The position numbers and the translations under genes were made by a program. A stretch of 64,000 nucleotides of DNA from Pseudobacteriovorax antillogorgiicola (lineage in GTDB: Bacteria > Bdellovibrionota_B > Oligoflexia > Oligoflexales > Oligoflexaceae), in the NCBI RefSeq assembly GCF_900177345.1, contig NZ_FWZT01000001.1, positions 421,355 to 485,354 on the forward strand, in the 5' to 3' direction. Below the pieces are notes generated by a model. It did not search any database. It was given only the letters and a program-made list of their open reading frames with translations, and had not been told where the DNA came from. Within the stretch, counting starts at the first letter, position 1, and the number at the start of each line of letters is the position of its first letter. This document shows positions 22,141 through 31,478 of this stretch, one piece after another.

Positions 22141-23167
22141 GACCAATACTCCCTGGGTAACTGAATGCCTTGAGGACGGATTTTTTAGCCACTGTTATTT
22201 AGCAACTGGGGCCTTTGGATCGAAGCCTCAGGTGTCAAATCTTGCAAGAAATCTAAGCACGGGAAGAATTTTTGACCTAGCTTCACTCACTAAAGCCCTT
22301 GTGACAGCTCCTCTAGTATACTTCTATTGCACCAAGGGTTGCTTAAGCATTGATCAGCGGTTTTCGTACTACCTTCCTCATCTTCTGCCACAACCATTCG
22401 ATCGAATGACAATCCATGATCTGTTGGCTCACAGATCCGGCTTGCCACCTTGGAGGAATTTCTGGATCAATCGTCTCGATACGAGTAGCCCGCGATTTAT
22501 GCAGAGGAAGGAACGTCTAGACTTGGTCTCAGATGTTCTGAAGCGGGTTGATTTAAAGCCCGAGGCTGGTGAAGCATACAGTGATATAGGGTTCATCGCC
22601 CTAGGGATCCTGTTAGAAAAGATTATGGCTAAAGATCTCAACGAAGCTTTTATGGAATTTTGCGAGCAGGAATTGGCTTATTCATCTGACGAATGGGGGT
22701 TTGCTCCTGATATCGTTTCACAAGACTTTATTTCCACAGGAACGTGCGCCTTGAGGAAGAGGGCTCTAGTGGGAGAAGTCCATGATGAAAACTGTGCGGC
22801 GCTCGGATCAATTGCGGGGCATGCTGGGCTATTTTCGTCGGGAAATGCTCTGCTAGGGTACTTGGAGTCACTGAGTAGACATCCTAAGATGAGCCGGTTC
22901 TTAAGTTTGAATGCTCAGGCGGCCATGGATGGTCATCCAATGTTTGGTCTGCGTGTTGGAGATGATCCTAGCTCAAGCCCTTTTGGAAATGGGCATGCAA
23001 TTGGCCACTTGGGATTTACAGGGACTGCCTTCTGGCTGGATTGGAATCGACAGATCTATGGGCTTGTGCTAAGCAATCGAGTCGTATCAGGGAGAGTGAA
23101 TCCTCGCATTAAGACTTTCAGAAAAGAGGCTTTTAGCTTTTTACAAAGCATACATCATGACTCATAA
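22124..23167 (+). CDS. beta-lactamase-fold serine hydrolase
   Basis: The 347-residue protein belongs to the class C beta-lactamase/esterase family (PF00144). The nucleophile motif S-x-x-K is Ser54-Leu-Thr-Lys57, the second motif Y-S-D is 152-154 and the third (H-x-G) is at 295-297 in GHLGFTGTAF. HDLLAHRSGLPPW is also typical. It has no obvious signal peptide, so a cytoplasmic peptidase or esterase is possible rather than antibiotic resistance. It overlaps gatB by 17 bases and the next gene by 11, so it is translated with them. The substrate is unknown. Confidence 0.85.
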   Translation: MTDVNKTNTPWVTECLEDGFFSHCYLATGAFGSKPQVSNLARNLSTGRIFDLASLTKALVTAPLVYFYCTKGCLSIDQRFSYYLPHLLPQPFDRMTIHDLLAHRSGLPPWRNFWINRLDTSSPRFMQRKERLDLVSDVLKRVDLKPEAGEAYSDIGFIALGILLEKIMAKDLNEAFMEFCEQELAYSSDEWGFAPDIVSQDFISTGTCALRKRALVGEVHDENCAALGSIAGHAGLFSSGNALLGYLESLSRHPKMSRFLSLNAQAAMDGHPMFGLRVGDDPSSSPFGNGHAIGHLGFTGTAFWLDWNRQIYGLVLSNRVVSGRVNPRIKTFRKEAFSFLQSIHHDS

Positions 23168-24278
23168 ATTCAAAATTGCCATAGTAGGTGACGGTATCTC
23201 GGGCTTGTCCACCGCTCGTAGCTTGAAACTCCGATCACCACAATCAGAAATCACCCTGATTCGAAATCCTAAAAAACATCCCCGAGCTTCGGATGCGGCC
23301 CAGGGCGTGGTTTGCAACAAGGGTTTATTGTTCCCTCGAATGCCACTTTTCGAAGCAAAATTGAAAAGCTTGGCATGGGTAAAAAAGTGGTTGAAAGATA
23401 TCGAGTCCCTTTCTGGCAAGACCATTCCCAAAGACTTTTCAGCAGTTTGCGAGCCATATTTTGATCTCGAACAGTTCCAAAAATTGGTCAAGCGAGTTTA
23501 CAAAGGCAATTTCTGGGGTTGCTTTCAAACAGAGCATTACAGAGGCTCCTTTGCTAGCTGGACATTGCCGATGGAAGGTTATCTAAAATATCCTTCGGAA
23601 GGCTGGTTCCATTGCCCTTCGGCTCTTGAAGCGATTCGCTTCCTCCTTTCGAATGAAGGCTGCCGATTTATAGATGAGTCCGTCGATCGCATCAGTCTCC
23701 GAGGTGCAGACCTAGATTTGTGGATGAATGGCGAGCCTCATGCATTTGATCGAGTAATTTTGGCTGCAGGCTTTGATACCTTGGCCCTTTGTGATCGTTC
23801 CAACATTTCCTTTCCTTTTCTCAAAGACGTCTGCGGCCATACCCTATCCTGCCGTTCAAAAAGAGATTTGGGACAATCTATAGTTGTATCGGGTACTAAA
23901 AGTTTGATCGTTCGTAACCATGAATTTTTTGTCGGTAGTTCATCAAGAAGAGGGCAAAACTTATCTTCAAAGGAGCTCGTAGAAAGCATTGGCGAGCTAG
24001 AGGACTATGGGAGAACTTTAATCCAAGATTTCGATATGGTTCGATCTGGAACTAGTCCTATTTGGGGGGTGCGATCATGCACAAAAGATAGAATGCCTTA
24101 CTTTGGTTCGATCCCAGAAGAGGGCTGGGCTGGAAAACTATTTTCCATTGGCGGTATGTATAAAAATGGACTTCAGTTAGGTCCCTATCTTGGAGAAGCA
24201 CTCGCCGCTTTAGTTACCGCACAAGATATCCCAAAGCTAGCAGAAAATTTTCGACTTGAGCGCTTCTACCCAGACTGA
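23157..24278 (+). CDS. FAD-dependent oxidoreductase (DAO family)
   Basis: The protein has 373 residues with an N-terminal FAD-binding Rossmann motif (IAIVGDGISGLSTARSL, GxGxxG at about 11-16). A C-terminal block, GMYKNGLQLGPYLGEALAAL, resembles the second nucleotide-contacting segment of D-amino-acid oxidase-like enzymes (ThiO, DadA, MnmC families). The substrate is not evident. Its start overlaps the serine hydrolase gene. It is the end of the rightward gyrB-gyrA-gatCAB run and converges on the next gene 32 bases away. Confidence 0.75.
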   Translation: MTHKFKIAIVGDGISGLSTARSLKLRSPQSEITLIRNPKKHPRASDAAQGVVCNKGLLFPRMPLFEAKLKSLAWVKKWLKDIESLSGKTIPKDFSAVCEPYFDLEQFQKLVKRVYKGNFWGCFQTEHYRGSFASWTLPMEGYLKYPSEGWFHCPSALEAIRFLLSNEGCRFIDESVDRISLRGADLDLWMNGEPHAFDRVILAAGFDTLALCDRSNISFPFLKDVCGHTLSCRSKRDLGQSIVVSGTKSLIVRNHEFFVGSSSRRGQNLSSKELVESIGELEDYGRTLIQDFDMVRSGTSPIWGVRSCTKDRMPYFGSIPEEGWAGKLFSIGGMYKNGLQLGPYLGEALAALVTAQDIPKLAENFRLERFYPD

Positions 24279-24310
24279 GCAACGATGTGTGTTCCAAACG
24301 TCAAAAGCCC

Positions 24311-25354
24311 CTAGAATGCAAAGTATGCAGAGAAAAACATTTCTAGACCTATGCTACCTTTGTCGTGCCCGATTGCTTGGCGAACATCGTCTTCAGCCGT
24401 GACCCCTCCCCCAAGATTAGTATCTATTTGACTATCCGTAGCTGTGATGGAGTCAGACACCGATGCAGTAAGGGGTATCAACAGAGATGTACCCGCTTGC
24501 ACACCAATGGGATCAAAGTAGAAATTGATATTGATGTTGGTTCTTAGAGAAATTGTTGTTGCAGTAGAACTTGCTTCGTAAATCCTAACCGATTCCTCTG
24601 AGCTGTCTGACTTTTGATCAGTCGTCATTGTTAAGGCAGCGCTATCGATATCAAGTCCATTGCCAAAGTCTAAAGACATTGAACCGTAGTCGAGAATTAA
24701 ATAATTGAAGTCAAAGTAGAATCCCGTTGCCGAGGCATTAAGGGTCGTTTCAGCGTATAAACTGCGATCCCCAGTATAGTTTGCCTTAATCGTGAAGCCC
24801 TTGTACTCCCTCATCCGAACTCCGACAGCGGCTTTCGAACCAAAAATACCAAAGCCGAACTCAGCACCAAAGCCCAACAGCGATAGGCTGGAGACCCTGT
24901 CGGCGTCCCATAAAGTGTTGACAGTATTCCCATCGGGATCGAGGTAGCTGATAACGTTATAAACCGATGGGGTTAATGGAGTTAGGATATAGCCCAACTT
25001 GAAATTGGTAGCACCCTTGGGCTCCGTGCTTGTTGCTCCTGATGCGTCTGCTGTTTGAGTCACAGCTCCGTCGGCATTTTTGAGTTTTACTGTCATGCCC
25101 TTTTTGATCTTCTTGAAGACCTTGCGTTTCTTCACTTTCATAAGGGACTTTGTCTTTTTGGCTTTTTGAATTGTGCCACAATAGACTTCGGTATCTTCAT
25201 CATCGTATACACACGCTTCAGAATCTTTGGTGAAGCCATTATTCTTGCCTTCGGAAATAACGATCTTCTTACTTTTTTTCAGTTTTTTTGTGACCTCAGC
25301 ACTATAGGCTGAAAATCCGCACAAGACAGATATAAGAAAAATTATTTGCTTCAT
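24311..25354 (-). CDS. secreted protein, probable outer-membrane beta-barrel
   Basis: The protein has 347 residues. A signal peptide is clear (MKQIIFLISVLCGFSAYSA, cleavage probably after residue 19). Residues about 22-95 form an unusually lysine-rich domain with two spaced cysteines. From about 120 on, alternating hydrophobic/polar strands (LGFGAEFGFGIFGSKAAVGV, FYFDFNYLILDYGSMSLDFG) and a terminal aromatic residue (FFSAYFAF) suggest a small barrel in the outer membrane. I do not recognise a named family. Its ATG follows the stop of the lipoprotein gene with no spacer, so the two are coupled. Confidence 0.7.
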   Translation of the reverse strand: MKQIIFLISVLCGFSAYSAEVTKKLKKSKKIVISEGKNNGFTKDSEACVYDDEDTEVYCGTIQKAKKTKSLMKVKKRKVFKKIKKGMTVKLKNADGAVTQTADASGATSTEPKGATNFKLGYILTPLTPSVYNVISYLDPDGNTVNTLWDADRVSSLSLLGFGAEFGFGIFGSKAAVGVRMREYKGFTIKANYTGDRSLYAETTLNASATGFYFDFNYLILDYGSMSLDFGNGLDIDSAALTMTTDQKSDSSEESVRIYEASSTATTISLRTNININFYFDPIGVQAGTSLLIPLTASVSDSITATDSQIDTNLGGGVTAEDDVRQAIGHDKGSIGLEMFFSAYFAF

Positions 25355-26572
25355 CTAAAGTACCTTTTTTATCTTGGCGTGAATCCAGTCTTGGCTCGTA
25401 ATAACCCAAGGTGGATAAGGAAGATTTGATTTGTAGTGAATCTGAATGGACTCAAATATCACCGTAATATCGTAATTCCCGGGATCGAGGCTTTTATAGG
25501 GTTCCTCCGGTATGATGAATGTTGAATTTTCATATAGCAAAGAGCAATACAGAGCTCGATTACGGGCGAATGGGTCTTTGATTTCAACATGAACAAAATT
25601 AATCTGACCCGGAAAGATCGCATTCAAGTTGAATTCAGGAGCCTCTTCCCCGACTTCGTAACTAGGAAGTGTTCCCAGAAGATCGCGGTTTCCTAGGCTA
25701 GCTTCCCCTTGACTGGTTTTGATTGACAGATCTTCGATATGTCCGGGGGGAAAAGTAGTAAATTCATAGGCTAAGTCTTCCCATTGGAAGTTCCACTGCC
25801 AGTTTTTAAGCCTTTCAACCGAGGAGAAGAAGTGCTTTAGTCTTGTTTCAAAAAAGCTGTGTTGCTTAGCAGGCCCTATCGCGTAGCCATCCGTTGAAAG
25901 TGAACGTAAGCCATGGAGCGGACGCTTTTCTCCATCATCCAAGGATCGATTCCGAGTGAAATTGAAGTTTTGTTCAATTGGTTGCTTAGCCTGGCAGGTT
26001 ATACCTTCTTCAACGGGATACTTTCCCAGCAATTCGTTTCTTAGTTCAAGAAGTGAGGTTTCTCCTGAACTTAGGAAGGTATAAGTCTCTCCTGATTGGC
26101 GTGGTGCATTATAATTGTGAAAGATGATGTGGTCTGTGGCCTGATCGCTGAGGCTTAGTCGTTCTTTGAGGACGATGTAAGCAGCACTGGCGACAGTAAG
26201 ACTTTTTGGCCACACCATGAGTTTGAAGGTGTACGGCACGCTGGGGTCCAGACCAGGAATGAAAATTAGAGGGCTCAAATTGCCTTCGGGGCACTGAACG
26301 TATTTAGGGGCAGTGGCTTGTGGCTCTTGATTGAGGTCGTCAGCCCAGTACTCCACACCACAGCTATAGGAGTTTGTCAGTTGAAAGCTGAGATCTCCAC
26401 CAGTCTGGGCTGCTGATCGATCGAACTTAATACTACCTTTCACCAGGAATTGATAAACGTTGGGGGCCTGATGGGTACTCCTCAGCTGATTAGGCTGGAA
26501 CTTACAGGACGCGACCATGGCTACGCCAATTACTAGACTCAAAAGACGTGGTGATCCCTTAGCTTTAGACAT
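25355..26572 (-). CDS. predicted lipoprotein of unknown function
   Basis: The 405-residue protein begins with a basic N-terminus, a hydrophobic stretch and a lipobox (MVASC, Cys23), so it is probably lipidated and anchored in the envelope. Few charged repeats or known motifs are visible. The body has beta-rich segments (FLVKGSIKFD, YDITVIFESIQIHYK) and the tail SPPYPPW-like LPYPPWVITSQDWIHAK. It directly precedes the barrel gene (TAG then ATG), and both may form one envelope complex. The start region is divergent from pyrG. Confidence 0.7.
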   Translation of the reverse strand: MSKAKGSPRLLSLVIGVAMVASCKFQPNQLRSTHQAPNVYQFLVKGSIKFDRSAAQTGGDLSFQLTNSYSCGVEYWADDLNQEPQATAPKYVQCPEGNLSPLIFIPGLDPSVPYTFKLMVWPKSLTVASAAYIVLKERLSLSDQATDHIIFHNYNAPRQSGETYTFLSSGETSLLELRNELLGKYPVEEGITCQAKQPIEQNFNFTRNRSLDDGEKRPLHGLRSLSTDGYAIGPAKQHSFFETRLKHFFSSVERLKNWQWNFQWEDLAYEFTTFPPGHIEDLSIKTSQGEASLGNRDLLGTLPSYEVGEEAPEFNLNAIFPGQINFVHVEIKDPFARNRALYCSLLYENSTFIIPEEPYKSLDPGNYDITVIFESIQIHYKSNLPYPPWVITSQDWIHAKIKKVL

Positions 26573-26793
26573 AGTCAGCCTGCCGAGAAAATGAGCGAGT
26601 TGGATTCTTCCTCTATTTTAACAACAAGTGGGTCAACCGTGTAGGGAGGTGCCAAAAAAGTTTGGCCAGATTGATCAAGGAAACTTACTTGACCTACCTG
26701 AGATGCTTAGGTAGGATACACTCCCGTCCACATAGACTGTACCAATCTGGATATAAGCATCTAAAATCGTTAATAATTTATGGAATTTACGAG

Positions 26794-28419
26794 ATGGGTC
26801 GGCGTCATCGCACCAAGTTTATTTTTGTTACGGGCGGCGTAGTCTCTTCACTTGGCAAAGGCATTGTCGGAGCTAGCGTGGGAGCATTACTAGAAAATCG
26901 GGGTTTAAAGGTTAGCCTGACAAAGGTTGATCCCTATCTCAATGTGGATCCAGGAACCATGAGTCCTTTTCAGCATGGTGAAGTTTTTGTCACCGATGAT
27001 GGAGCGGAAACAGATCTCGATATAGGACACTACGAGCGCTATACCTCAGCTCGACTCACCCGGGCTAACAGCTTTTCCACAGGGCAGGTTTATGACACCG
27101 TCCTTTCTAAAGAGCGTCGAGGCGACTACTTAGGCGGCACGGTCCAAGTTATTCCTCATGTCACCGATCAGATTAAGCAAAATATCTATGCCTCTTCCGA
27201 GGGTGCTGATGTTGGCATTATCGAGATCGGGGGGACTGTAGGGGATATTGAGAGTTTGCCGTTTTTAGAGGCGATTCGCCAGATTCAGTACGATCTCGGT
27301 GAAGAGAATGTGCTCTACCTTCACCTCACCCTGGTTCCTTATATAGGGGCCGCCCACGAATTAAAGACCAAACCAACCCAGCATTCGGTTAAAGAGCTGC
27401 GGCAAATTGGAATCCAGCCGCATATTCTGGTGTGTCGCGCAGATCGCCCGCTACCCGAAGAGCTTAAGCACAAGATTGGCCTATTTTGTAATGTGAAAGC
27501 AGAATGTGTAGTCGATGCCTGTGATGTGGATAATATCTACAAGGTTCCTCTGTATCTTCACAACCAAGGCCTGGATCAGCTGATCGTGGATCATCTTAAT
27601 ATCTGGACCAGGAACCCTGATCTTCTTGAATGGAAACAAATTGAGGACGCCCTTGATCATCCACGCACTACATGTAAAGTGGCGATCGTGGGTAAGTACA
27701 CGGATGTAATCGACTCCTACAAGAGTATCAATGAATCATTGGTTCACTCAGGGATCGCCAACCGAGCAAAGATTGAAGTCGAATACGTAGACGCTACTGA
27801 AATCAATTCAGACAACGTAGCTGAAGCTCTCGACGCCTTCGACGGGGTTATTGTACCCGGCGGCTTTGGAAATCGCGGTACCGAAGGTAAAATCGAAGCC
27901 ATTCGGCACCTACGTGAAAGTAAAAAGCCATTTCTTGGAATTTGTCTTGGCATGCAGCTCGCTGCTGTGGAGTTTGCTAGAAATGCTTTGGGATTGTCTA
28001 ACGCTCACAGTGTGGAGTTAAACCCCAACACTGAATATCCCATCATCCATTTGATGGAAGAACAGAAAGATGTGGAAGAGCTTGGTGGAACGATGAGGCT
28101 TGGAGCTTATCCATGTACAATTACGTCCGGTTCCAAAGCTATGGAAGCTTATAAAAAAGAGCAAATTTCAGAGCGTCATCGCCATCGCTACGAATTCAAT
28201 AATGACTTCCGCGACGGCTTCCGAGAAAAAGGAATGGTGTTTAGTGGCATGAGCCCTGATGAAACCCTTGTGGAAATGATTGAGCTCCAAGACCACCCCT
28301 GGTTTGTGGGTTGCCAGTTTCACCCAGAACTCAAGAGTTCTCCTATGGAGCCGCATCCCTTATTCCGAGACTTTGTACGAGCCAGTATTGAAGCCAGGAA
28401 GGATGAGCATGGCCGTTAA
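26794..28419 (+). CDS. pyrG: CTP synthase
   Basis: It makes CTP from UTP, ATP and glutamine. I place the start at the ATG at 26794 (541 residues, [20 protein letters not shown]), matching the family's usual length. The frame is open further upstream but only to a TTG within the divergent leader. The synthase domain has [14 protein letters not shown] and [13 protein letters not shown]. The glutaminase domain has the nucleophile Cys in FLGICLGMQ and the His/Glu pair in FHPELKS. It overlaps the next gene by 11 bases. Confidence 0.96.
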   Translation: MGRRHRTKFIFVTGGVVSSLGKGIVGASVGALLENRGLKVSLTKVDPYLNVDPGTMSPFQHGEVFVTDDGAETDLDIGHYERYTSARLTRANSFSTGQVYDTVLSKERRGDYLGGTVQVIPHVTDQIKQNIYASSEGADVGIIEIGGTVGDIESLPFLEAIRQIQYDLGEENVLYLHLTLVPYIGAAHELKTKPTQHSVKELRQIGIQPHILVCRADRPLPEELKHKIGLFCNVKAECVVDACDVDNIYKVPLYLHNQGLDQLIVDHLNIWTRNPDLLEWKQIEDALDHPRTTCKVAIVGKYTDVIDSYKSINESLVHSGIANRAKIEVEYVDATEINSDNVAEALDAFDGVIVPGGFGNRGTEGKIEAIRHLRESKKPFLGICLGMQLAAVEFARNALGLSNAHSVELNPNTEYPIIHLMEEQKDVEELGGTMRLGAYPCTITSGSKAMEAYKKEQISERHRHRYEFNNDFRDGFREKGMVFSGMSPDETLVEMIELQDHPWFVGCQFHPELKSSPMEPHPLFRDFVRASIEARKDEHGR

Positions 28420-29380
28420 TCGCGACGCGATCGTGGCTTGGGGCCGAGAGACCATTCGAGCGGAAATTGAATCTCTAAAGCAAACAACGGATGTCTTGGA
28501 TGGTAGTTTCACTGATGCCGTGGAAGCTATCCTGCGCTCAGAAGGAAAGGTCGTGGTGGCAGGACTCGGGAAATCGGGGCACGTTGGCCGCAAACTTAGC
28601 GCGACCCTTGCATCCACGGGAACTTCGTCTTTCTTCCTCCATCCAGCAGAAGCCCTCCACGGCGATCTTGGAATGATGGACGCAGGAGATATCCTATTGG
28701 CCATCGCCTTCGGTGGGGAGACCATGGAAACTGTAGAAGTTGCCAAGGCGGCCAGGCGCAACGGGCAAACCATCATCGCGATCACGGGAAAGTTGGAGTC
28801 AACTCTGGCGAGCTTGGCTGACATTGTCTTGGATGGCGGTGTAGTGAGTGAGGCATGCCCTTTGAACTTAGCTCCTACAAGCTCCACAACCGTTGCCATG
28901 GCAATTGGTGATGCCCTAGCGGTATCGTTAATGAAGGCGCGAGGGTTTCGTGAGGAGGACTTTGCTGCGTTTCATCCGGGTGGGAGCTTAGGAAGGAAGC
29001 TCTCCCTTGTGAAAGACCACATTCGGTGTCTACCCCTGAAACTTAGCTTGGATGATGGCTTCCATCGCATCCTTGAGGTGATCACACAGCAAAACTTCGG
29101 TATTGCGGGCGTGTTTGATGCCGAGGGTTCCCTTGTGGGAGCCATTAGCGACGGTGATCTCAGGCGGGCCCTCATCGATCGTGAGTCCAATGTTTTTACG
29201 GCCACGGCCAAAGACTTTGTTCGTGGTAAGCCAAAATCGATTCTCGATCATACTCTCGCGGTTGATGCTGTGAACTTCATGGAACAGCAAAACGTTTCCA
29301 GTCTATTTGTCCAAGATGATCAAGGCGTCACCCTAGGTTTGATCCGCATGTACGATCTGCTTGCTGCAAAAATAGTTTAA
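28409..29380 (+). CDS. kdsD: arabinose-5-phosphate isomerase (KdsD/KpsF)
   Basis: It converts ribulose-5-phosphate to arabinose-5-phosphate, the first step to KDO for LPS. With the ATG at 28409 (AGGAAGG six bases upstream) the protein has 323 residues. The SIS domain has [32 protein letters not shown] and ending in [16 protein letters not shown]. Two CBS domains follow, including [26 protein letters not shown]. Upstream in-frame starts lie deep inside pyrG and are rejected. The lptCAB genes follow, but no kdsC is present. Confidence 0.95.
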   Translation: MAVNRDAIVAWGRETIRAEIESLKQTTDVLDGSFTDAVEAILRSEGKVVVAGLGKSGHVGRKLSATLASTGTSSFFLHPAEALHGDLGMMDAGDILLAIAFGGETMETVEVAKAARRNGQTIIAITGKLESTLASLADIVLDGGVVSEACPLNLAPTSSTTVAMAIGDALAVSLMKARGFREEDFAAFHPGGSLGRKLSLVKDHIRCLPLKLSLDDGFHRILEVITQQNFGIAGVFDAEGSLVGAISDGDLRRALIDRESNVFTATAKDFVRGKPKSILDHTLAVDAVNFMEQQNVSSLFVQDDQGVTLGLIRMYDLLAAKIV

Positions 29381-29406
29381 CGACTATAGTAGAGACTGAA
29401 CAGACA

Positions 29407-29424
29407 GGGGCATCGTGCCCCTTT
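29407..29424 (+). terminator. hairpin with short T-run between kdsD and lptC
   Basis: GGGGCA and TGCCCC form a 6-bp G+C-rich stem with a 3-base loop, followed by TTT. It is 26 bases after the kdsD stop and directly before the lptC ribosome binding site. It may attenuate read-through into lptC. Confidence 0.42.
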
Positions 29425-29441
29425 AGCTTAAGGTCTTGTGT

Positions 29442-30032
29442 GTGGGCAAAAATGTCGTTACGGTTATATTTCTAGTCATAAGCAGTTTGGCTCTCTGGGT
29501 CTTTTTAAGTCGAGAGGATCGCACGTTGCGGGACCAAGTGGACCCCGATGCGAAGCAGCCTCGTATCATCCTCGAAGAATTCACCTTGTATCGCTACAAG
29601 AAGCACGAAGTCCAGTCGACACTGACGGGGCGTATGGCTCACTTCCGTGAGCCAAATATCCTAGAAGTCTATGGGGATATCCGCGGCTTGCGGCATAATA
29701 CAGAAAAGCGGGAGCACTTTGCTGCTGAGTCCGCTACGGTGTATTTCAATTCGAACGGCATTGTTCAGCTTATGAAAAATAGCGAAGTAAAACGCTGTGA
29801 AGTCGAGAATAATGTTCAAGTCGGGTCTCGGGATAGTGTGATCCAAACCCAATACGCACAGTACTTCGGTGCTGAGCAAATCCTTCGTTCGGATGTGCCG
29901 GTACAGTTTACCGGGCCTAACAGTCAATTTGCCGGTCAGGGCGGATTCCAATACGATATCAAGACCGAGGATCTCGACCTAATTGGCCCCATAGAAGGAA
30001 CTCTGCAAAGTGAAGCGATTCCCAATCTTTAA
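29442..30032 (+). CDS. lptC: LPS export protein LptC
   Basis: LptC is the inner-membrane bitopic protein that passes LPS from LptBFG to LptA. One N-terminal membrane helix (about 3-22) is followed by a beta-jellyroll domain (LEEFTLYRYKKHEVQSTLTG and onward). I choose the GTG at 29442 (196 residues), which sits eight bases from TTAAGG; a TTG at 29436 lies too close to it. It overlaps lptA by 23 bases. Confidence 0.86.
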   Translation: MGKNVVTVIFLVISSLALWVFLSREDRTLRDQVDPDAKQPRIILEEFTLYRYKKHEVQSTLTGRMAHFREPNILEVYGDIRGLRHNTEKREHFAAESATVYFNSNGIVQLMKNSEVKRCEVENNVQVGSRDSVIQTQYAQYFGAEQILRSDVPVQFTGPNSQFAGQGGFQYDIKTEDLDLIGPIEGTLQSEAIPNL

Positions 30033-30672
30033 TCTGTTTGTTTGCGCCTGGCTGTTATTACTAGCTCCTTTAGGTGTGGCCGACATTATCGATAGCATCG
30101 AGGATCTCGAACAAGATCAATCGAAACCTAAACCAAGGCAGCCTCCAAGACAGCCAACTCAGGAGTCGCCGAAGACCGATACAAAGCCAGCAGATGATGA
30201 CAGCGACATCGATCAAGAACCCAAAAAGCCAAATAAAAAAGGCAATAAAGAGAAGGCAGCCAAGTCTCCTATTAAGCTAAAAAGTGATGGTCGTTCTACC
30301 TACACCAAGAATGGTGGCATCATAGTGATGCGGAAGAATGTTGTGATCACTCAAGATGAACTAAGACTCCAGGCCGATCAGGCGAAAATTTTTGTCGATC
30401 CGAAGAAAAAAGATGACTCGGTTGAGAAAGTTGAAATTGAAGGCCAGGTGAAAATGTCCAAGTTTTCTGAAGACCCTACAGAACGAGTGACAGCTCATGG
30501 TGACCGTGCAATTTTTATCAACCAGACTCAGATTGTACAACTCATTGGCAATGCTCGCTTGTATAAGGGCGGTCATCTGATCCGTGGCAAAAAGATCGTC
30601 TACGATGTACAAACGGGTCTGATTACGGTAGACCAAGCTCAGGGAGTCGTTCAACCAGAGGAGGCCCAATAG
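30010..30672 (+). CDS. lptA: LPS transport periplasmic protein LptA with Pro/Lys-rich linker
   Basis: LptA forms the periplasmic bridge for LPS. The protein has 220 residues (GTG start, AAGGA upstream) with a signal peptide ending near residue 24. A charged, Pro/Lys/Asp-rich linker fills about residues 30-95 and is unusual for LptA. The OstA-like beta-jellyroll domain follows, with GGIIVMRKNVVITQDELRLQ, ANQAKIF-like and AHGDRAIFINQTQIVQLIGNA segments. It is translated just after lptC and followed by lptB. Confidence 0.9.
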   Translation: MKRFPIFNLFVCAWLLLLAPLGVADIIDSIEDLEQDQSKPKPRQPPRQPTQESPKTDTKPADDDSDIDQEPKKPNKKGNKEKAAKSPIKLKSDGRSTYTKNGGIIVMRKNVVITQDELRLQADQAKIFVDPKKKDDSVEKVEIEGQVKMSKFSEDPTERVTAHGDRAIFINQTQIVQLIGNARLYKGGHLIRGKKIVYDVQTGLITVDQAQGVVQPEEAQ

Positions 30673-30673
30673 T

Positions 30674-31408
30674 TTGGCGGAGCCCCTAAAACTCGAAGCA
30701 GTCGAGCTAAGAAAATCTTTTAAGTCGCGGGAAGTTGTTAAGTCTGTAAGCTTTGAGATCCGTGAGCAGGAAGTTGTAGGCCTTCTGGGCCCAAATGGTG
30801 CTGGTAAGACCACCAGCTTCTATATGGTGGTTGGCTTGCTTTATCCCAATTCAGGCAAGGTCTTGATGGGGGGGCGTGATATCACGAAGCTACCGATGCA
30901 CATTCGAGCCCGTCGGGGTATTTCTTACTTACCTCAGAATATGTCGATCTTTCGCAAGATGAGTGTTGAAGATAACTTTAAATCGGTTATGGAAGTTGTG
31001 GGTGTTCCTGCCCATGAAAGAAAAAACCTGCTAGAAGAACTACTCACTAAATTTCAGATTGGTCATATTTCGAAAAGTATGGGCGCGGCTTTATCCGGGG
31101 GAGAGCGGCGGCGGGTTGAAATTGCCCGGTCTTTGATCATAAAGCCAAAATTCTTGCTCCTCGATGAACCCTTCGCGGGTATTGACCCTGTTACCGTTCA
31201 AGAAATACAGGGAATTATTCAGAAACTTAGAGATGAAGAAGGGCTGGGAGTTTTAATTACAGACCACAATGTACGAGAAACCCTAGGAGCCTGTGATCGA
31301 TCTTACATACTTACCAGTGGAAATATTGTGGCTCACGGACTTCCTGATGAAATTGCGAATAATCAGGTTGTGCGAGAGGTCTACTTAGGAGAAAACTTCA
31401 GATTGTGA
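30674..31408 (+). CDS. lptB: LPS export ABC transporter ATPase LptB
   Basis: It is the ATPase that powers LPS extraction with LptFG. The protein has 244 residues and starts at TTG, preceded by GAGGAGG. Walker A GPNGAGKT is at 39-46, the signature LSGGERRR near 140 and Walker B LLLDEPFAGIDP next. ITDHNVRETL is the H-loop. LptF and LptG are not in this window. Confidence 0.96.
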   Translation: MAEPLKLEAVELRKSFKSREVVKSVSFEIREQEVVGLLGPNGAGKTTSFYMVVGLLYPNSGKVLMGGRDITKLPMHIRARRGISYLPQNMSIFRKMSVEDNFKSVMEVVGVPAHERKNLLEELLTKFQIGHISKSMGAALSGGERRRVEIARSLIIKPKFLLLDEPFAGIDPVTVQEIQGIIQKLRDEEGLGVLITDHNVRETLGACDRSYILTSGNIVAHGLPDEIANNQVVREVYLGENFRL

Positions 31409-31478
31409 TGCAAAAATTTTGCCACAGGTGGCCGATAAGCTAAAATAGATATGTTCCTTAAGAAGTTTGGTGTGACGT

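Noticed and set aside
26662..26793. N-terminal extension of pyrG to a TTG at 26662
   Set aside because: CTP synthase starts at the [14 protein letters not shown] region; the extension is leader sequence.
29438..29650. Frame overlapping the start of lptC on the same strand
   Set aside because: It is an out-of-frame shadow of lptC with no ribosome binding site.
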